DNA of 64,000 nt. It comes from Aliarcobacter skirrowii CCUG 10374. Its GTDB lineage: Bacteria > Campylobacterota > Campylobacteria > Campylobacterales > Arcobacteraceae. The notes beneath the pieces are model-generated. The model was not told the DNA's origin, ran no database searches, and worked only from the letters and a program-made list of their open reading frames with translations. The position numbers and the translations under genes were made by a program. Positions within the stretch are counted from its first letter, which is position 1; every line of letters starts with the position of its first letter. This document shows positions 28,871 to 38,499 of the stretch, one piece after another. The DNA lies in NCBI RefSeq assembly GCF_003544835.1, contig NZ_CP032099.1, positions 1,736,001-1,800,000 of the forward strand, read 5' to 3'.

Positions 28871-29893
28871 ATGAAACTAAAAATTTCTTTAGCACTATTT
28901 TTAGGTGCAACTACACTTTTTGCTGATCAAGCATTAATCACAAAATCAAAAAACTTTGGTTTGGAGCCTATCCCATCGGATAAAAAAGCTTTAATGAAAT
29001 TAATTGATGATAAAGCAGATCCAATAACAGATGCAAAAGTTGAACTTGGAAAAAAATTATATTTTGATCCAAGACTTTCAAGAAGTAATTTAATATCTTG
29101 TAACACATGTCATAATCTAGCACTTGGTGGAGCTGATGGTGTTCCTGTTGCAATTGGACATGGATGGACTGCAAATCCACACCACTTAAACTCTCCAACA
29201 GTTTATAACTCAGTATTTTTTAAAGCACAATTTTGGGATGGAAGAAGCCCTCACTTAGCTGATCAAGCAGCAGGTCCAATTCAAGCAGGTCCAGAGATGG
29301 CTGCACCTCCAGCACTTGTTGAAGAGAGAATTAATTCAATTCCAGCTTATGTAGATGAGTTTAAAAAAGCTTATGGGAAAAATACAAAAGTTGATTTTGA
29401 TAAAATCACAAGTGCAATTGCTACATTTGAAAGAACTTTAGTTACACCATCAAGATTTGATAAATTCTTAGAAGGTGATGCTAATGCTTTAACAAAAGCT
29501 GAAAAAGAGGGATTAGAGTTATTCTTAAATAAAGGTTGTACGGCTTGTCACACAGGAATTGCTCTTGGTGGAACAATGCAACCATTCCAAGTTGCAAACC
29601 AATACAAATTTATAAGTGTTGGTGACTTTACAGGTGATGAGAACGGTATGGTTAAAACTCCATCTTTAAGAAATATAACTGAAACAGCTCCATATTTCCA
29701 CAATGGACAAATCTGGTCTTTAGCAGAGGCAGTTAAAGAGATGGGTTCTGTACAATTAGGAATAGAAATTTCTGATAAAGAAGCTTCTAAAATTGTAACT
29801 TTCTTAAAATCATTAACAGGTGAAAAACCAGCTATTGTTTATCCACAACTTCCAGAATCAAACGATAAAACTCCAAAACCTTCATTTGATTAA
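28871..29893 (+). CDS. Di-haem cytochrome c peroxidase (CcpA/MauG family)
   Basis: A 340-residue periplasmic enzyme reducing hydrogen peroxide with electrons from cytochrome c. A signal peptide (1-18, ending LFA) is followed by two haem c sites: CNTCH (about 77-81, low-potential peroxidatic haem) and CTACH (about 223-227, electron-transfer haem). The family motifs SRSNLISC, FWDGRSPHLADQA and MVKTPSLRNI-ETAPYFHNG are present. A strong AGGAGG ribosome site precedes it. It is monocistronic, between two terminators, with an inverted repeat in its leader suggesting individual regulation. Confidence 0.94.
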   Translation: MKLKISLALFLGATTLFADQALITKSKNFGLEPIPSDKKALMKLIDDKADPITDAKVELGKKLYFDPRLSRSNLISCNTCHNLALGGADGVPVAIGHGWTANPHHLNSPTVYNSVFFKAQFWDGRSPHLADQAAGPIQAGPEMAAPPALVEERINSIPAYVDEFKKAYGKNTKVDFDKITSAIATFERTLVTPSRFDKFLEGDANALTKAEKEGLELFLNKGCTACHTGIALGGTMQPFQVANQYKFISVGDFTGDENGMVKTPSLRNITETAPYFHNGQIWSLAEAVKEMGSVQLGIEISDKEASKIVTFLKSLTGEKPAIVYPQLPESNDKTPKPSFD

Positions 29894-29918
29894 AAACTAG
29901 GGATTTTTCCCTAGTTTT
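29893..29918 (+). terminator. Strong intrinsic terminator after the peroxidase gene
   Basis: AAAACTAGGGA / TCCCTAGTTTT, an 11-bp perfect stem with a TTTT loop, overlaps the stop codon end and is followed by a TTTT-containing tail. Confidence 0.85.
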
Positions 29919-29990
29919 ACTATTTTGCTTAACTTTAAACAAATATTTTTAAGAGTAGAATTAGCTTTTTTAAAGGCTAGGTAATCTATT

Positions 29991-31133
29991 TTGAAAAGTA
30001 ATCTATTAATTATCATATATGGACTAATTGTTACAATGTCTGTAATGTATGCAACTCAACCACTTCAACCACTTTTAGCCACAAAATTTGAAGTAACTAT
30101 TACAGAGGCTTCACTTTTTACAGCTGTTATTTTGTTTTTTTTAGCAGTTGCACCAATAATATACGGTTATATTTTAGAGAAAGTTTGTGCAAAAAAGATG
30201 TTAATAAATGCATCAATAGTTCTATTAATCACAAATATTTTTTTAGGTTTATCAAATAGTTATGAACTATTTTTATTTTTTAGAGTTTGTGAAGCATTAG
30301 TAATTCCAGCAATTTTAACTTCACTTATGAGTATTTTGGCAAATATAGATAAAGATAATATTAAATTTAATATGTCTATTTATGTTGCTGGAACAGTTTT
30401 TGGAGGACTTGTTGGAAGAGTTTTTTCAGGGTTTATTGCAACAACTTTTTCTTATGAATATGTATTTTACTCTTTGTCATTTGCTATATTTATCTCTATT
30501 TTATTAATTAAAAAACTAAACTTTAATGGTGAAGCTAATATTATAAAACCAAAAATTTTAGATGTCTTAAACATATTAAAAGATAGAAGATTTGTAATAG
30601 TATATTTTGTAATGTTTTGTATATTTTTTGTATTCTCAGGTGTTTTAAATGTGCTTCCTTTTAGAGCAAAAGAGTTATCAAGTGATTTTTCTGAGTTTCA
30701 AATTGCTCTTTTATATTTAGGATATGGAATGGGAATTTTAGTATCATTAAACTCTAAAAAAATAGTAAATTTTTTCAAGGGTGAAATAAATACCATATTA
30801 TATGCAACAATATTTTTTATCTTTACTATATCATCACTATTTATAGAAAATATTTTATATCTTTTTTTACTTCTATTTTTAGTTTGTATAGGAATGTTTA
30901 CAGCTCATACAGTTAGCACTCAACTTGCAAACTCTATTCAAAAATCACAAAAATCTTTAACTTCTGGAATGTATTTAACCTTTTACTATCTAGGAGGAGC
31001 AACAGGCTCACTTGTTCCATCAATGATATACAAAGCATTTAATTGGAATATAATGCTAATTGTATTTGTGATTTTACTTTTAGTTGTAGCTTTAGTTGTA
31101 GCTTTAAACAAAGAACTTTTTAAAAATTTATAA
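29991..31133 (+). CDS. Major facilitator superfamily transporter
   Basis: A 380-residue protein with about 12 transmembrane helices. The pattern (QPLQPLLATKFEVTITEASLFTA at the start; SGMYLTFYYLGGATGSLVP late in the chain) is that of YnfM/AraJ-type MFS efflux proteins. The substrate is unknown. The TTG start at 29991 has only a weak upstream ribosome site (TAGG at 29978-29981). Its last six bases overlap the convergent maf gene. Confidence 0.8.
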   Translation: MKSNLLIIIYGLIVTMSVMYATQPLQPLLATKFEVTITEASLFTAVILFFLAVAPIIYGYILEKVCAKKMLINASIVLLITNIFLGLSNSYELFLFFRVCEALVIPAILTSLMSILANIDKDNIKFNMSIYVAGTVFGGLVGRVFSGFIATTFSYEYVFYSLSFAIFISILLIKKLNFNGEANIIKPKILDVLNILKDRRFVIVYFVMFCIFFVFSGVLNVLPFRAKELSSDFSEFQIALLYLGYGMGILVSLNSKKIVNFFKGEINTILYATIFFIFTISSLFIENILYLFLLLFLVCIGMFTAHTVSTQLANSIQKSQKSLTSGMYLTFYYLGGATGSLVPSMIYKAFNWNIMLIVFVILLLVVALVVALNKELFKNL

Positions 31134-31676
31134 TTTTAAAAAAGGTATTAATTTTTCAATGCTAAGTCCCATAGCTGTAGTTTCAAGACCAGATACCTTT
31201 TTTATATAAGGTTTGCAAAAACCTTCAACCATAATTGCTCCTGCTTTTCCAAAGCACTCACCACTTTTTAAATAGTTTAAAAGATCATCTTCTTCAAATT
31301 TTTTAAACTCATAACTTGTAATAGATATATCAATTAACTCAATAGATTTTGATTTATAAATCATACAAGTAATTACAGAAGTTTTATTTCCACTTTGAAG
31401 TTCTAGCATATTTTTTGCATCTTCATAATCTTTTGCTTTTCTTAAAAGTTTACCTTCACAAGTTACTACACTATCAGCAACCAAAAGTGGTATTTCAATC
31501 CCATATCTATTATACAACTCATCAAATTTTCTCTTTGTAGCAGCATAGCAAAACTCTTTAGGATTTGAAGTTGTTATACTATCCTCATCAAAACTTCCAC
31601 CACTTTGTATAAAATCAATCTTAAAATCTTTTAGTATCTTTGCTCTTGTTGGCGAATTTGAACCAAGTCTTATCAA
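31128..31676 (-). CDS. maf: Maf-family nucleoside triphosphate pyrophosphatase
   Basis: A 182-residue Maf/YhdE protein; the family hydrolyses non-canonical or pyrimidine NTPs and was once described as a septum-formation inhibitor. Motifs are N-terminal RLGSNSPTRAKIL, KEFCYAATKRKFDE, LLVADSVVTCEGKLLRKA and C-terminal GKAGAIMVEGF and GLETTAMGLSIEKL. AAGGAAAAAA is the ribosome site. Some family members end GLP; here the motif is GLETTAMGL. Confidence 0.88.
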   Translation of the reverse strand: MIRLGSNSPTRAKILKDFKIDFIQSGGSFDEDSITTSNPKEFCYAATKRKFDELYNRYGIEIPLLVADSVVTCEGKLLRKAKDYEDAKNMLELQSGNKTSVITCMIYKSKSIELIDISITSYEFKKFEEDDLLNYLKSGECFGKAGAIMVEGFCKPYIKKVSGLETTAMGLSIEKLIPFLKL

Positions 31677-31713
31677 TTTTTTCCTTTTTTCCTTGAATTA
31701 TACTAAGTTTTAA

Positions 31714-31719
31714 TATAAT
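31714..31719 (+). promoter_or_regulatory. -10 box of the 429-residue permease gene
   Basis: TATAAT 25 bases before the ATG, in a T-rich context without a -35 box. Confidence 0.5.
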
Positions 31720-31743
31720 ACGATTTTAAGATATAGGATTTTT

Positions 31744-33033
31744 ATGTTGGCACTTTCAAGATTTTCAGGATTTTTAATATTTTTATCATTTATTTTTACA
31801 CTCTACTCATACTTTTTTAATGAAAATCTTCAAATAGTAGCTGTTGTATCAATTTGGTTAGCTGCTACAATTTTGTTTTTTACATTAAAAAAGAGAAAAC
31901 TTATATCAATACTTCTACTTTTATCCTTTTTATCCCTTTTATACTGCTATTTTAATGATATAAAAATAGATTTTTACAAAGCATTTAGTATAAATTTATA
32001 TCTTCTAAATCTTTTAATAGCAGTTGGATTTTTAAAACTTATTGCAACTCCTAGAAGTGAAAAGGGTATTGAACTTCCAAGTGGAAAAAGCTCATTTATA
32101 AAAACATATTTAAGTATTCATCTATTTGGTTCAGTTATAAATCTATCAGCCCTACTTTTGGTTGCTGATAAAATGTACAAAAAAGGGAAATTGAGTACTT
32201 TACAAATAGTTTTACTTACTCGATCATTTGCAAGTGATGCTTACTGGTCACCTTTTTTTGTGGCATTTGCAGCTGCTATTACTTATGCTCCAAATTTACA
32301 AACGCTTACAATAATCTTTTTTGGAATATTTTTAGCAATAGCAACTTTTATAATTACGCTAATTGAAGTAAACTACAATAAAAAGTTTGATTTATCAACA
32401 TTTCAAGGCTATCCTTTGTCTTTACAAACACTTTTTATTCCACTTCTATTAGCTATTTTTGTTCTATTTACTCACCATTTTTACGAAGATCTTAAAATTA
32501 TTGTTTTAATCTCACTTTTCTCTTTACTTCTTACTCTTTTTATTTTACCTATAAAAAAAGGTTTTTTTGAAAGTTTTAAAATATTAAAATTTTATATTAT
32601 TGATGACTTACCAAAAATGAAGAGTGAATTAACACTATTTTTAGTGGCTGGTATTTTTGGAATTTTTATAGGAACTACTCTTTTATCATTTGATTTTAAA
32701 CTCCCTTTTGAAATTTTTGATTACAAAACAGCTTCAATTGTTTTACTTACTTTTATAATTTTAGGTTTTATTGGAATTCATCCAATTATATCTATATCAA
32801 TTTTGGGAGATTTTTTTGTCAACGCAAATCACACTCTTCTTGCTATGACTTTTTTAATGTCATGGGCAACAACAGTATCAACCTCTCCAATATCTGGGTT
32901 AAATCTAACTTTAAGTTCAAGATACTCTTGCAATCCAAAAGAGATTTTTAAATTAAATATTGTTTATGCAATCAAGATTTATTTTGTATGTCTTATATTT
33001 TTATATCTTTTATCGCATTTTTTAAACATTTAA
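31744..33033 (+). CDS. Uncharacterised polytopic membrane protein (predicted permease)
   Basis: A 429-residue protein with about 11-12 hydrophobic helices. A conserved-looking cytoplasmic loop LPSGKSSFIKTYLS and polar residues inside helices (RSFASDAYWSPFFVAFAAA; MSWATTVSTSPISGLNLTLS) are the best candidates for substrate contacts. The two re-entrant-like Ser/Thr-rich stretches recall ion-transporter superfamily folds, but I do not recognise a named family. It is followed by a DASS transporter gene with its own promoter. The ribosome site is AGGAT. Confidence 0.65.
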   Translation: MLALSRFSGFLIFLSFIFTLYSYFFNENLQIVAVVSIWLAATILFFTLKKRKLISILLLLSFLSLLYCYFNDIKIDFYKAFSINLYLLNLLIAVGFLKLIATPRSEKGIELPSGKSSFIKTYLSIHLFGSVINLSALLLVADKMYKKGKLSTLQIVLLTRSFASDAYWSPFFVAFAAAITYAPNLQTLTIIFFGIFLAIATFIITLIEVNYNKKFDLSTFQGYPLSLQTLFIPLLLAIFVLFTHHFYEDLKIIVLISLFSLLLTLFILPIKKGFFESFKILKFYIIDDLPKMKSELTLFLVAGIFGIFIGTTLLSFDFKLPFEIFDYKTASIVLLTFIILGFIGIHPIISISILGDFFVNANHTLLAMTFLMSWATTVSTSPISGLNLTLSSRYSCNPKEIFKLNIVYAIKIYFVCLIFLYLLSHFLNI

Positions 33034-33068
33034 TTTTATCTTATAATAAGATTGTAATAAAAATATAT

Positions 33069-33074
33069 TATAAT
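33069..33074 (+). promoter_or_regulatory. -10 box of the DASS transporter gene
   Basis: TATAAT 28 bases before the ATG, followed by an AAGGAG ribosome site. Confidence 0.5.
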
Positions 33075-33101
33075 TACTTAATTTTTTTATAAGGAGTTTT
33101 T

Positions 33102-34508
33102 ATGTCGTCACGAAATATAAAACTACTAATACCTGTTCTTGTAGCAGTTGTTATGTGGTTTATACCAGCACCAGAAGGCTTGTCACAAAATGCATGGCAT
33201 TTTTTAGCAATATTTTTAGCTGTAGTTGTTGGACTTATTCTTGAACCAATTCCAGCAGCACTAATTGGTTTTGCAGGTGTGGCTTTAATAGCTGCATTAG
33301 GATTAATTGGAAATCCAACAATGAGTATAAACTGGGCTCTATCTGGTTTTAGCAATAGTGTTATTTGGTTAATATTTGCGGCTTTTATGTTTGCACTTGG
33401 TTACAAAAAAACAGGTCTTGGAAAAAGAGTATCTTTGCTAATGGTTAAATATATGGGTAAAAGCACTTTAGGTTTAGGTTATGCAGTTGCATTTTCTGAT
33501 TTAGTTTTAGCTCCATTTATGCCTTCAAATACAGCAAGAAGTGCTGGAACTATCTATCCAATAGCAATTAATATTCCTCAAATTTTCAACTCACTACCAA
33601 ATAATGAGCCACGAAAAATTGGATCTTATATTACTTGGGTAGCAATAGCTTCAACTTCTGTAACAAGCTCTATGTTTTTAACAGCTCTTGCTCCAAACTT
33701 ACTTGCAGTTGATTTAATGGGAAGACATACACAACATACACTTACTTGGATGGAGTGGGCAACTATAATGGTTCCAATTATGATTCCACTATTTTTGCTA
33801 ACGCCTTGGTTAACTTATGTTATTTATCCACCAACACAAAAGAAATCTCCTGAAGCTCCAAAATGGGCAGCTGAAGAGTTAAAAAAACTAGGAAATGTTA
33901 CATTTAAAGAGTATTTAATGGCAGGACTTGCAGTTGTTGCTTTAGTTCTTTGGATTTTTGGAAAAGAGATAGGAATAAATGCTACAACAACTGCTATTTG
34001 TGTTATGACTGTTATGGTTCTTACAGGAATTATCTCTTGGGATGACTTACTAAGTGAAAAAGCTGCATTTAATGTATTTATATGGTTCGCCACTTTAGTT
34101 GCACTAGCCGATGGATTAAAAAGAGTTGGTGTTTTAGATTTTATAGGTAAAAACTCTGAATCTATGCTATCAGGACTTGATACAATGGCTTTAATAATAT
34201 CTCTACTTGTTTTATTTTATGTACTTCACTACTTCTTTGCTAGTACAACTGCTCATGTTACTGCATTAGTTCCATTATTTATGGTTATTGCAACAACATT
34301 TATACCAGCAGATCAAATAATTCCATTTATGGTTTTACTTGCAGGAAGTTTAGGAGTTATGGGAATTATTACTCCTTATGGAAGTGGACCAAACCCAATT
34401 TGGTATGGTGCTGGATATATCTCTCAAGCAAAATGGTGGGGATTAGGAGCAATATTTGGTGGTTTATATCTAATATTTATAATTTTAGGTGTATTTATAT
34501 TTATGTAA
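33102..34508 (+). CDS. DASS-family (SLC13) anion/dicarboxylate transporter
   Basis: A 468-residue transporter with about 12 helices. It carries the two Ser-Asn-Thr-type motifs of the CitT/2-oxoglutarate-malate translocator group: FMPSNTARSAGTIYPI (about 143-158) and ASTTAHVTALVPLF. The long N-terminal pattern FIPAPEGLSQNAWHFLAIFLA-VVG-ILEPIP is typical. The likely substrates are C4-dicarboxylates, 2-oxoglutarate or citrate/tartrate, energised by Na+ or antiport; the exact substrate cannot be called. It converges on a TauE/SafE gene. Confidence 0.9.
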   Translation: MSSRNIKLLIPVLVAVVMWFIPAPEGLSQNAWHFLAIFLAVVVGLILEPIPAALIGFAGVALIAALGLIGNPTMSINWALSGFSNSVIWLIFAAFMFALGYKKTGLGKRVSLLMVKYMGKSTLGLGYAVAFSDLVLAPFMPSNTARSAGTIYPIAINIPQIFNSLPNNEPRKIGSYITWVAIASTSVTSSMFLTALAPNLLAVDLMGRHTQHTLTWMEWATIMVPIMIPLFLLTPWLTYVIYPPTQKKSPEAPKWAAEELKKLGNVTFKEYLMAGLAVVALVLWIFGKEIGINATTTAICVMTVMVLTGIISWDDLLSEKAAFNVFIWFATLVALADGLKRVGVLDFIGKNSESMLSGLDTMALIISLLVLFYVLHYFFASTTAHVTALVPLFMVIATTFIPADQIIPFMVLLAGSLGVMGIITPYGSGPNPIWYGAGYISQAKWWGLGAIFGGLYLIFIILGVFIFM

Positions 34509-34516
34509 TATATTAT

Positions 34517-34540
34517 GAGGATGGGCTAATATCCCATCTT
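34517..34540. terminator. Hairpin between convergent transporter genes
   Basis: GAGGATGGG / CCCATCTTC forms a 9-bp stem with one G-T pair and a seven-base loop (34526-34532). It is placed between the stops of the DASS and TauE/SafE genes. Confidence 0.6.
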
Positions 34541-34544
34541 CAAT

Positions 34545-35291
34545 TTAAAAAATTGTTTGTAAAATCAAAGCTATTGCCATAAAAAATAAAAAAGCTTTTA
34601 TAAATTTAAAGTAACTATCTGAAGCTATCTTTTTTCTTAAATTAAAACCTATCATCAAACAGATTCCAACAATTAAAAGATTATATAAAGATATTTCTAA
34701 TATCTCTTGAGTAAATGAACCATGAGCTATGAAAATAGCTATTTGAATAATTTTTCCAAACATAAAACAGAGATTTGTAGATTGAATTATCTCTTTTTTA
34801 GTATGTCTTGATTCTAAAGAATAGATAATTAATACTAATGCCATAACATTTGTTAAACCACCAATAACTCCAGCACTTAAACCAAAAATAAAAGTTGCTA
34901 AATTTGGTTTACTTCTTACCCAAGGCATTTCAAAAGATATTTTTTGGCTAAAAAGATAAAAAAGAATTGAAATTGCTAAAAGAAATTTAAATACTTCAGA
35001 ATTACTATAAATCAAAATTTGTGTCCCTATTGCACTTCCAATCATTGCAATAATAGCCAAAAGATAAAACCTTTTTATGGTTTGTAAAAAATTTCCTTCA
35101 ATAATTAATACACTTAAATTTAATACTAAAGTAGGAATCGCAACATATATAACAGCTGTTTTCATATCTGTCACCATTGCAAGAAGAGGAGTTGCTATCA
35201 TAGGAAAGCCAAAACCAATAGTAGCTTGAACTAATGCCGATAAAAAAATAACAATAGAAGCAAAAATTAAAAATTCTGTAGTAAATTCCAT
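34545..35291 (-). CDS. TauE/SafE-family sulfite/organo-anion exporter
   Basis: A 248-residue membrane protein with about eight helices in two repeats. Typical family features are the N-terminal ATIGFGFPMIATPLL and FGLSAGVIGGLTNVMALVLIIY. Members move sulfite, sulfoacetate or other small anions across the inner membrane; the substrate here is unknown. AGGAT precedes the ATG. Confidence 0.85.
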   Translation of the reverse strand: MEFTTEFLIFASIVIFLSALVQATIGFGFPMIATPLLAMVTDMKTAVIYVAIPTLVLNLSVLIIEGNFLQTIKRFYLLAIIAMIGSAIGTQILIYSNSEVFKFLLAISILFYLFSQKISFEMPWVRSKPNLATFIFGLSAGVIGGLTNVMALVLIIYSLESRHTKKEIIQSTNLCFMFGKIIQIAIFIAHGSFTQEILEISLYNLLIVGICLMIGFNLRKKIASDSYFKFIKAFLFFMAIALILQTIF

Positions 35292-35332
35292 AATAAATCC
35301 TAAAAAAAGGATTTATTATATATTAAAGATAT

Positions 35333-37108
35333 TTAATTCTTGAAGTTTTTATCTAAGATTTCTAAAAACTCTTTTGGATTTTTATATCCAACAATCTTTG
35401 CACTTTTTACCTCTTGTTTATTCTCATCCCAAAATATTAACGCAGGTGGTCCAACAACTCCAAATCTTTTTTGAATTGCCTTATCATCATCACTATTTTG
35501 TGTAACATCAACTTTTAAAAGTGTAAAATTTTGAAGTCTTTTAATAACCTCATCATTTTTAAAAGTAATCTCATCTAACTCTTTGCATGAGACACACCAA
35601 GTTGCCCAAAAATCAAGCATTATAGGGTTTGAAGATTTTAAAATTGCATCTTCAAGCTCTTTTATATTTTTTATTTTTATAAATTTAAGCTCATCTTCTT
35701 TTACAAAAGATTTATTACTTGTAAACTTTTCAAGTGGTTTTAAAACATTTGTAGCACCACTAATAGCACCTACAAGTAAAATCACTCCAATAATTGTTAT
35801 AACTAATCTTATTAACTCAAAGATTAAATGCGTATATATTTTTAAATAAATACCAGTTCCTAAAAATAAAAGTGCCCATAAATATATAGTTATACTTGGA
35901 TTAATAACTCTTTCAAGTAGCCAAATAGCAACTGCTAACATCACTATTCCAAATATTTTTGTAACACCTTGCATCCAACCACCTGGCTTTGGCATAAATT
36001 TACCAGCTCCAGCTCCTATTAAAAGAAGGGGAACTCCCATTCCTAAACTCATTACAAAAAGTGCCAATCCACCAAGAAGTGCATCTCCTGTTTGTCCTAT
36101 ATAAACTAATGCTCCTGCAAGTGGAGGAGCAACACAAGGACCAACAATAAGTGCTGATAAAAATCCCATAATAGCAATTCCTAACATTCCTTGCTTCTCT
36201 TTACCATCAGTTGTTTTATTTATCTTTGTTTGTAAAGATGCTGGAAGTCTTATTTCAAAATATCCAAACATTGAAAAAGCAAGAGCTATAAATATAAGTG
36301 CAAAAACTACCAAGACATAAGGATTTTGTAAACTAGCTTGTAAGTTTGCACCAAAAATTCCTGCAATAACTCCTGCTAATGAATATGCAAAACTCATAGC
36401 TAAAACATAAACAAAAGACATTAAAAAGCCTTTTTTGGCACTCATACTCTCATTTTGAGAAGCTTTAACAATAATAGAAGACAAAATTGGAATCATAGGA
36501 AAAACACAAGGGGTAAATGCTAATAAAAGACCAAATCCAAAAAATGTTGCAAGAACAAGAATTGTGCTAGAATCTTTTAAAACAGTTGCTATTGAGTCTG
36601 TTTCACTTAAATTTTCATTTTCTAAAACTTCTTTTAAAACTGGTTTTTCGTCTCTTTTATTTAAGTTATCCTCTAAAGTTTGAACAACTACATTATTTAA
36701 ATCAATAATAGTTTTTTCACTCATAGGAGCATAACAAAGCCCTGCTTTTGAGCAACCTTGAAATTTAAACTCAATTTCATACTTATTTGAATCTAGTTTT
36801 GATTTTAATAAACTATATGAAATATTTATATTTAAATCATCAAAATGAACAATAAAATCATCATAAACAACTGGTTTTGGAAGTTCTAACTCTTTTAAAA
36901 GTTCAACTTTTTTTGGTTTTGTAATATTTATTTGGAGTTTATCATCATATAAATATATATCTTTTCCTAACTCTAATTTTATAACTAAGTTATCTTCATT
37001 TTGTACAAAATTTACTTTAAAAGCCTCTTCTGGTTCTAAAACTCTATTTTCAAAATCTAGTGAAAAAGAGTAGACAAAAAGTGCTAAAAAGAGAAATATT
37101 TTTTTCAT
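35333..37108 (-). CDS. dsbD: Thiol:disulfide interchange protein DsbD
   Basis: A 591-residue protein with all three DsbD modules: a signal peptide and periplasmic alpha domain with its Cys pair (CSKAGLCYAPM, about 119-127); a central eight-helix CcdA-like domain with TPCVFPMIPIL and GPCVAPPLAGALVY; and a C-terminal thioredoxin domain with WATWCVSCKELDE. It carries electrons from cytoplasmic thioredoxin to periplasmic thiols, including those needed for cytochrome c maturation. It lies eight bases after a periplasmic thioredoxin gene, a natural electron partner. Confidence 0.95.
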   Translation of the reverse strand: MKKIFLFLALFVYSFSLDFENRVLEPEEAFKVNFVQNEDNLVIKLELGKDIYLYDDKLQINITKPKKVELLKELELPKPVVYDDFIVHFDDLNINISYSLLKSKLDSNKYEIEFKFQGCSKAGLCYAPMSEKTIIDLNNVVVQTLEDNLNKRDEKPVLKEVLENENLSETDSIATVLKDSSTILVLATFFGFGLLLAFTPCVFPMIPILSSIIVKASQNESMSAKKGFLMSFVYVLAMSFAYSLAGVIAGIFGANLQASLQNPYVLVVFALIFIALAFSMFGYFEIRLPASLQTKINKTTDGKEKQGMLGIAIMGFLSALIVGPCVAPPLAGALVYIGQTGDALLGGLALFVMSLGMGVPLLLIGAGAGKFMPKPGGWMQGVTKIFGIVMLAVAIWLLERVINPSITIYLWALLFLGTGIYLKIYTHLIFELIRLVITIIGVILLVGAISGATNVLKPLEKFTSNKSFVKEDELKFIKIKNIKELEDAILKSSNPIMLDFWATWCVSCKELDEITFKNDEVIKRLQNFTLLKVDVTQNSDDDKAIQKRFGVVGPPALIFWDENKQEVKSAKIVGYKNPKEFLEILDKNFKN

Positions 37109-37116
37109 TTTCTATC

Positions 37117-37479
37117 CTACTTAAAATCTATTTTTGAACTCTCTAAAAGCTCTTGAGGTGTTTTTATTCCAACATACTCTTTAATTGGTTTACCATCTTT
37201 AAAGTATATTAAAGTTGGTAATTTTTTTACTCCATATCTTTTTGCTAAAACTAGTTCATCTTCAATATTAACCTTAAAAATCTCTACATTATCAGGTTTT
37301 ATAATTTCGAAATCTTCTAAATTTACTGCTAATATTTTACAAGGTGGACACCAAGAGGCATAAAAATCAATAATTGCATTTTTACCCTTAATTTTTTCAT
37401 CAAAATTATCAATATTTAACTTTTCATATGCATTTAAAGAGATTAAAGAAAGTAGTGCAAAAATAAAAATTTTAATCAT
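37117..37479 (-). CDS. Exported thioredoxin-like protein
   Basis: A 120-residue thioredoxin fold with an N-terminal signal peptide (1-17) and active site ASWCPPCK. The cis-Pro loop KKLPTLIYF is also present. WCPPC instead of WCGPC is typical of low-potential, reducing TlpA/CcmG-type enzymes. Its position directly upstream of dsbD suggests that it is kept reduced by DsbD and acts on periplasmic or apocytochrome thiols. The ribosome site is AAGGAT. Confidence 0.88.
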   Translation of the reverse strand: MIKIFIFALLSLISLNAYEKLNIDNFDEKIKGKNAIIDFYASWCPPCKILAVNLEDFEIIKPDNVEIFKVNIEDELVLAKRYGVKKLPTLIYFKDGKPIKEYVGIKTPQELLESSKIDFK

Positions 37480-37557
37480 TTATAATCCTTTTTTAAAAAT
37501 AGTTTATATTATATTAAATAATAGTAAACAATTTGCTTTAAGAATTATAACTTTTAA

Positions 37558-38490
37558 TTATGCACCAATACTATCTTTTTTTAATTTTTTTCTTTTTTGA
37601 TTATCTGTAGTAGTTGGATTTACGCTATTTTGAATATAATCTATAATTTTCTGAGCTACATTAATATTTGTTGACTTCTCAATTCCTTCAAGTCCAGGAC
37701 TTGAGTTTACCTCCATAACCAAAGGTCCTCTTTTTGAAATTATCATATCAACACCACAAACTCCAAGTCCCATAGCTCTAGCAGCTGCAAGTGCTGTAGT
37801 TTTTTCTTTTCTATTTAATTTATAAATAGAGGCATTTCCACCTTGATGAAGATTTGATCTAAAGTCACCTTCAGCTCCTTGCCTTCTCATTGCAGCAACG
37901 ACCTCTCCACCAACTATAAATACTCTAATATCACTTCCATTTGCCTCTTCAATATACTCTTGAACAAGCAAATTTACATCCATTCCATAAAAAGCATCAA
38001 GAACAGATTTTGCAGCTTTTTTACTATCTACTAAAACAACTCCAACCCCTTGTGTCCCTTCTAAAATTTTTAAAACCAAAGGTGTTCCACCGCTTAAAGC
38101 TATTACATCTTTTGCATTTGATTTATTTGATGCAAAAACTGTTCTTGGTAAATCAACACCATTTTTTGATAGAACTTGAAGACTTCTTAACTTATCTCTA
38201 CTTCTTGTAAGTGCTAAATTTCCAGTTGTTGAAAATACATCTTGCATCTCAAAGTGTCTTACTATTGCTGCACCAAAAAATGTTCTACTTGCTCCAATTC
38301 TTGGAATTATTGCATCTGGAACTTTTAAAACCTCTCCTTCATAATTTACAACAAGCTCATTTTTCATAATCTCAATTGTACATTTTAAATAATCAATAAC
38401 TCTTGCTTCCCAACCTTTATTCAAAACCTCTTCATACAATCTTTTTGTCGAATAAAGATTCTCATTTCTTGACAAGATATAAATTAACAT
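37558..38490 (-). CDS. rimK: RimK-family ATP-grasp alpha-L-glutamate ligase
   Basis: A 310-residue ATP-grasp ligase. An N-terminal pre-ATP-grasp domain (IPRIGASRTFFGAAIVRHFE) precedes ATP-grasp motifs VLKILEGTQGVGVVLVDS, VQEYIEEANGSDIRVFIVGG and the Mg site VMEVNSSPGLEGIEKST. RimK adds glutamates to the C-terminus of ribosomal protein bS6 and can make polyglutamate. It is ten bases downstream of a retropepsin-like gene that in many bacteria accompanies rimK. The Lys/Arg-rich tail (about 300-308) is unusual but short. Confidence 0.92.
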   Translation of the reverse strand: MLIYILSRNENLYSTKRLYEEVLNKGWEARVIDYLKCTIEIMKNELVVNYEGEVLKVPDAIIPRIGASRTFFGAAIVRHFEMQDVFSTTGNLALTRSRDKLRSLQVLSKNGVDLPRTVFASNKSNAKDVIALSGGTPLVLKILEGTQGVGVVLVDSKKAAKSVLDAFYGMDVNLLVQEYIEEANGSDIRVFIVGGEVVAAMRRQGAEGDFRSNLHQGGNASIYKLNRKEKTTALAAARAMGLGVCGVDMIISKRGPLVMEVNSSPGLEGIEKSTNINVAQKIIDYIQNSVNPTTTDNQKRKKLKKDSIGA

Positions 38491-38499
38491 TATAGTTTC

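Noticed and set aside
31128-31133. Frameshift or misassembly at the overlapping MFS and maf ends
   Set aside because: Both proteins end at normal family lengths; a six-base tail-to-tail overlap is common in this dense genome.
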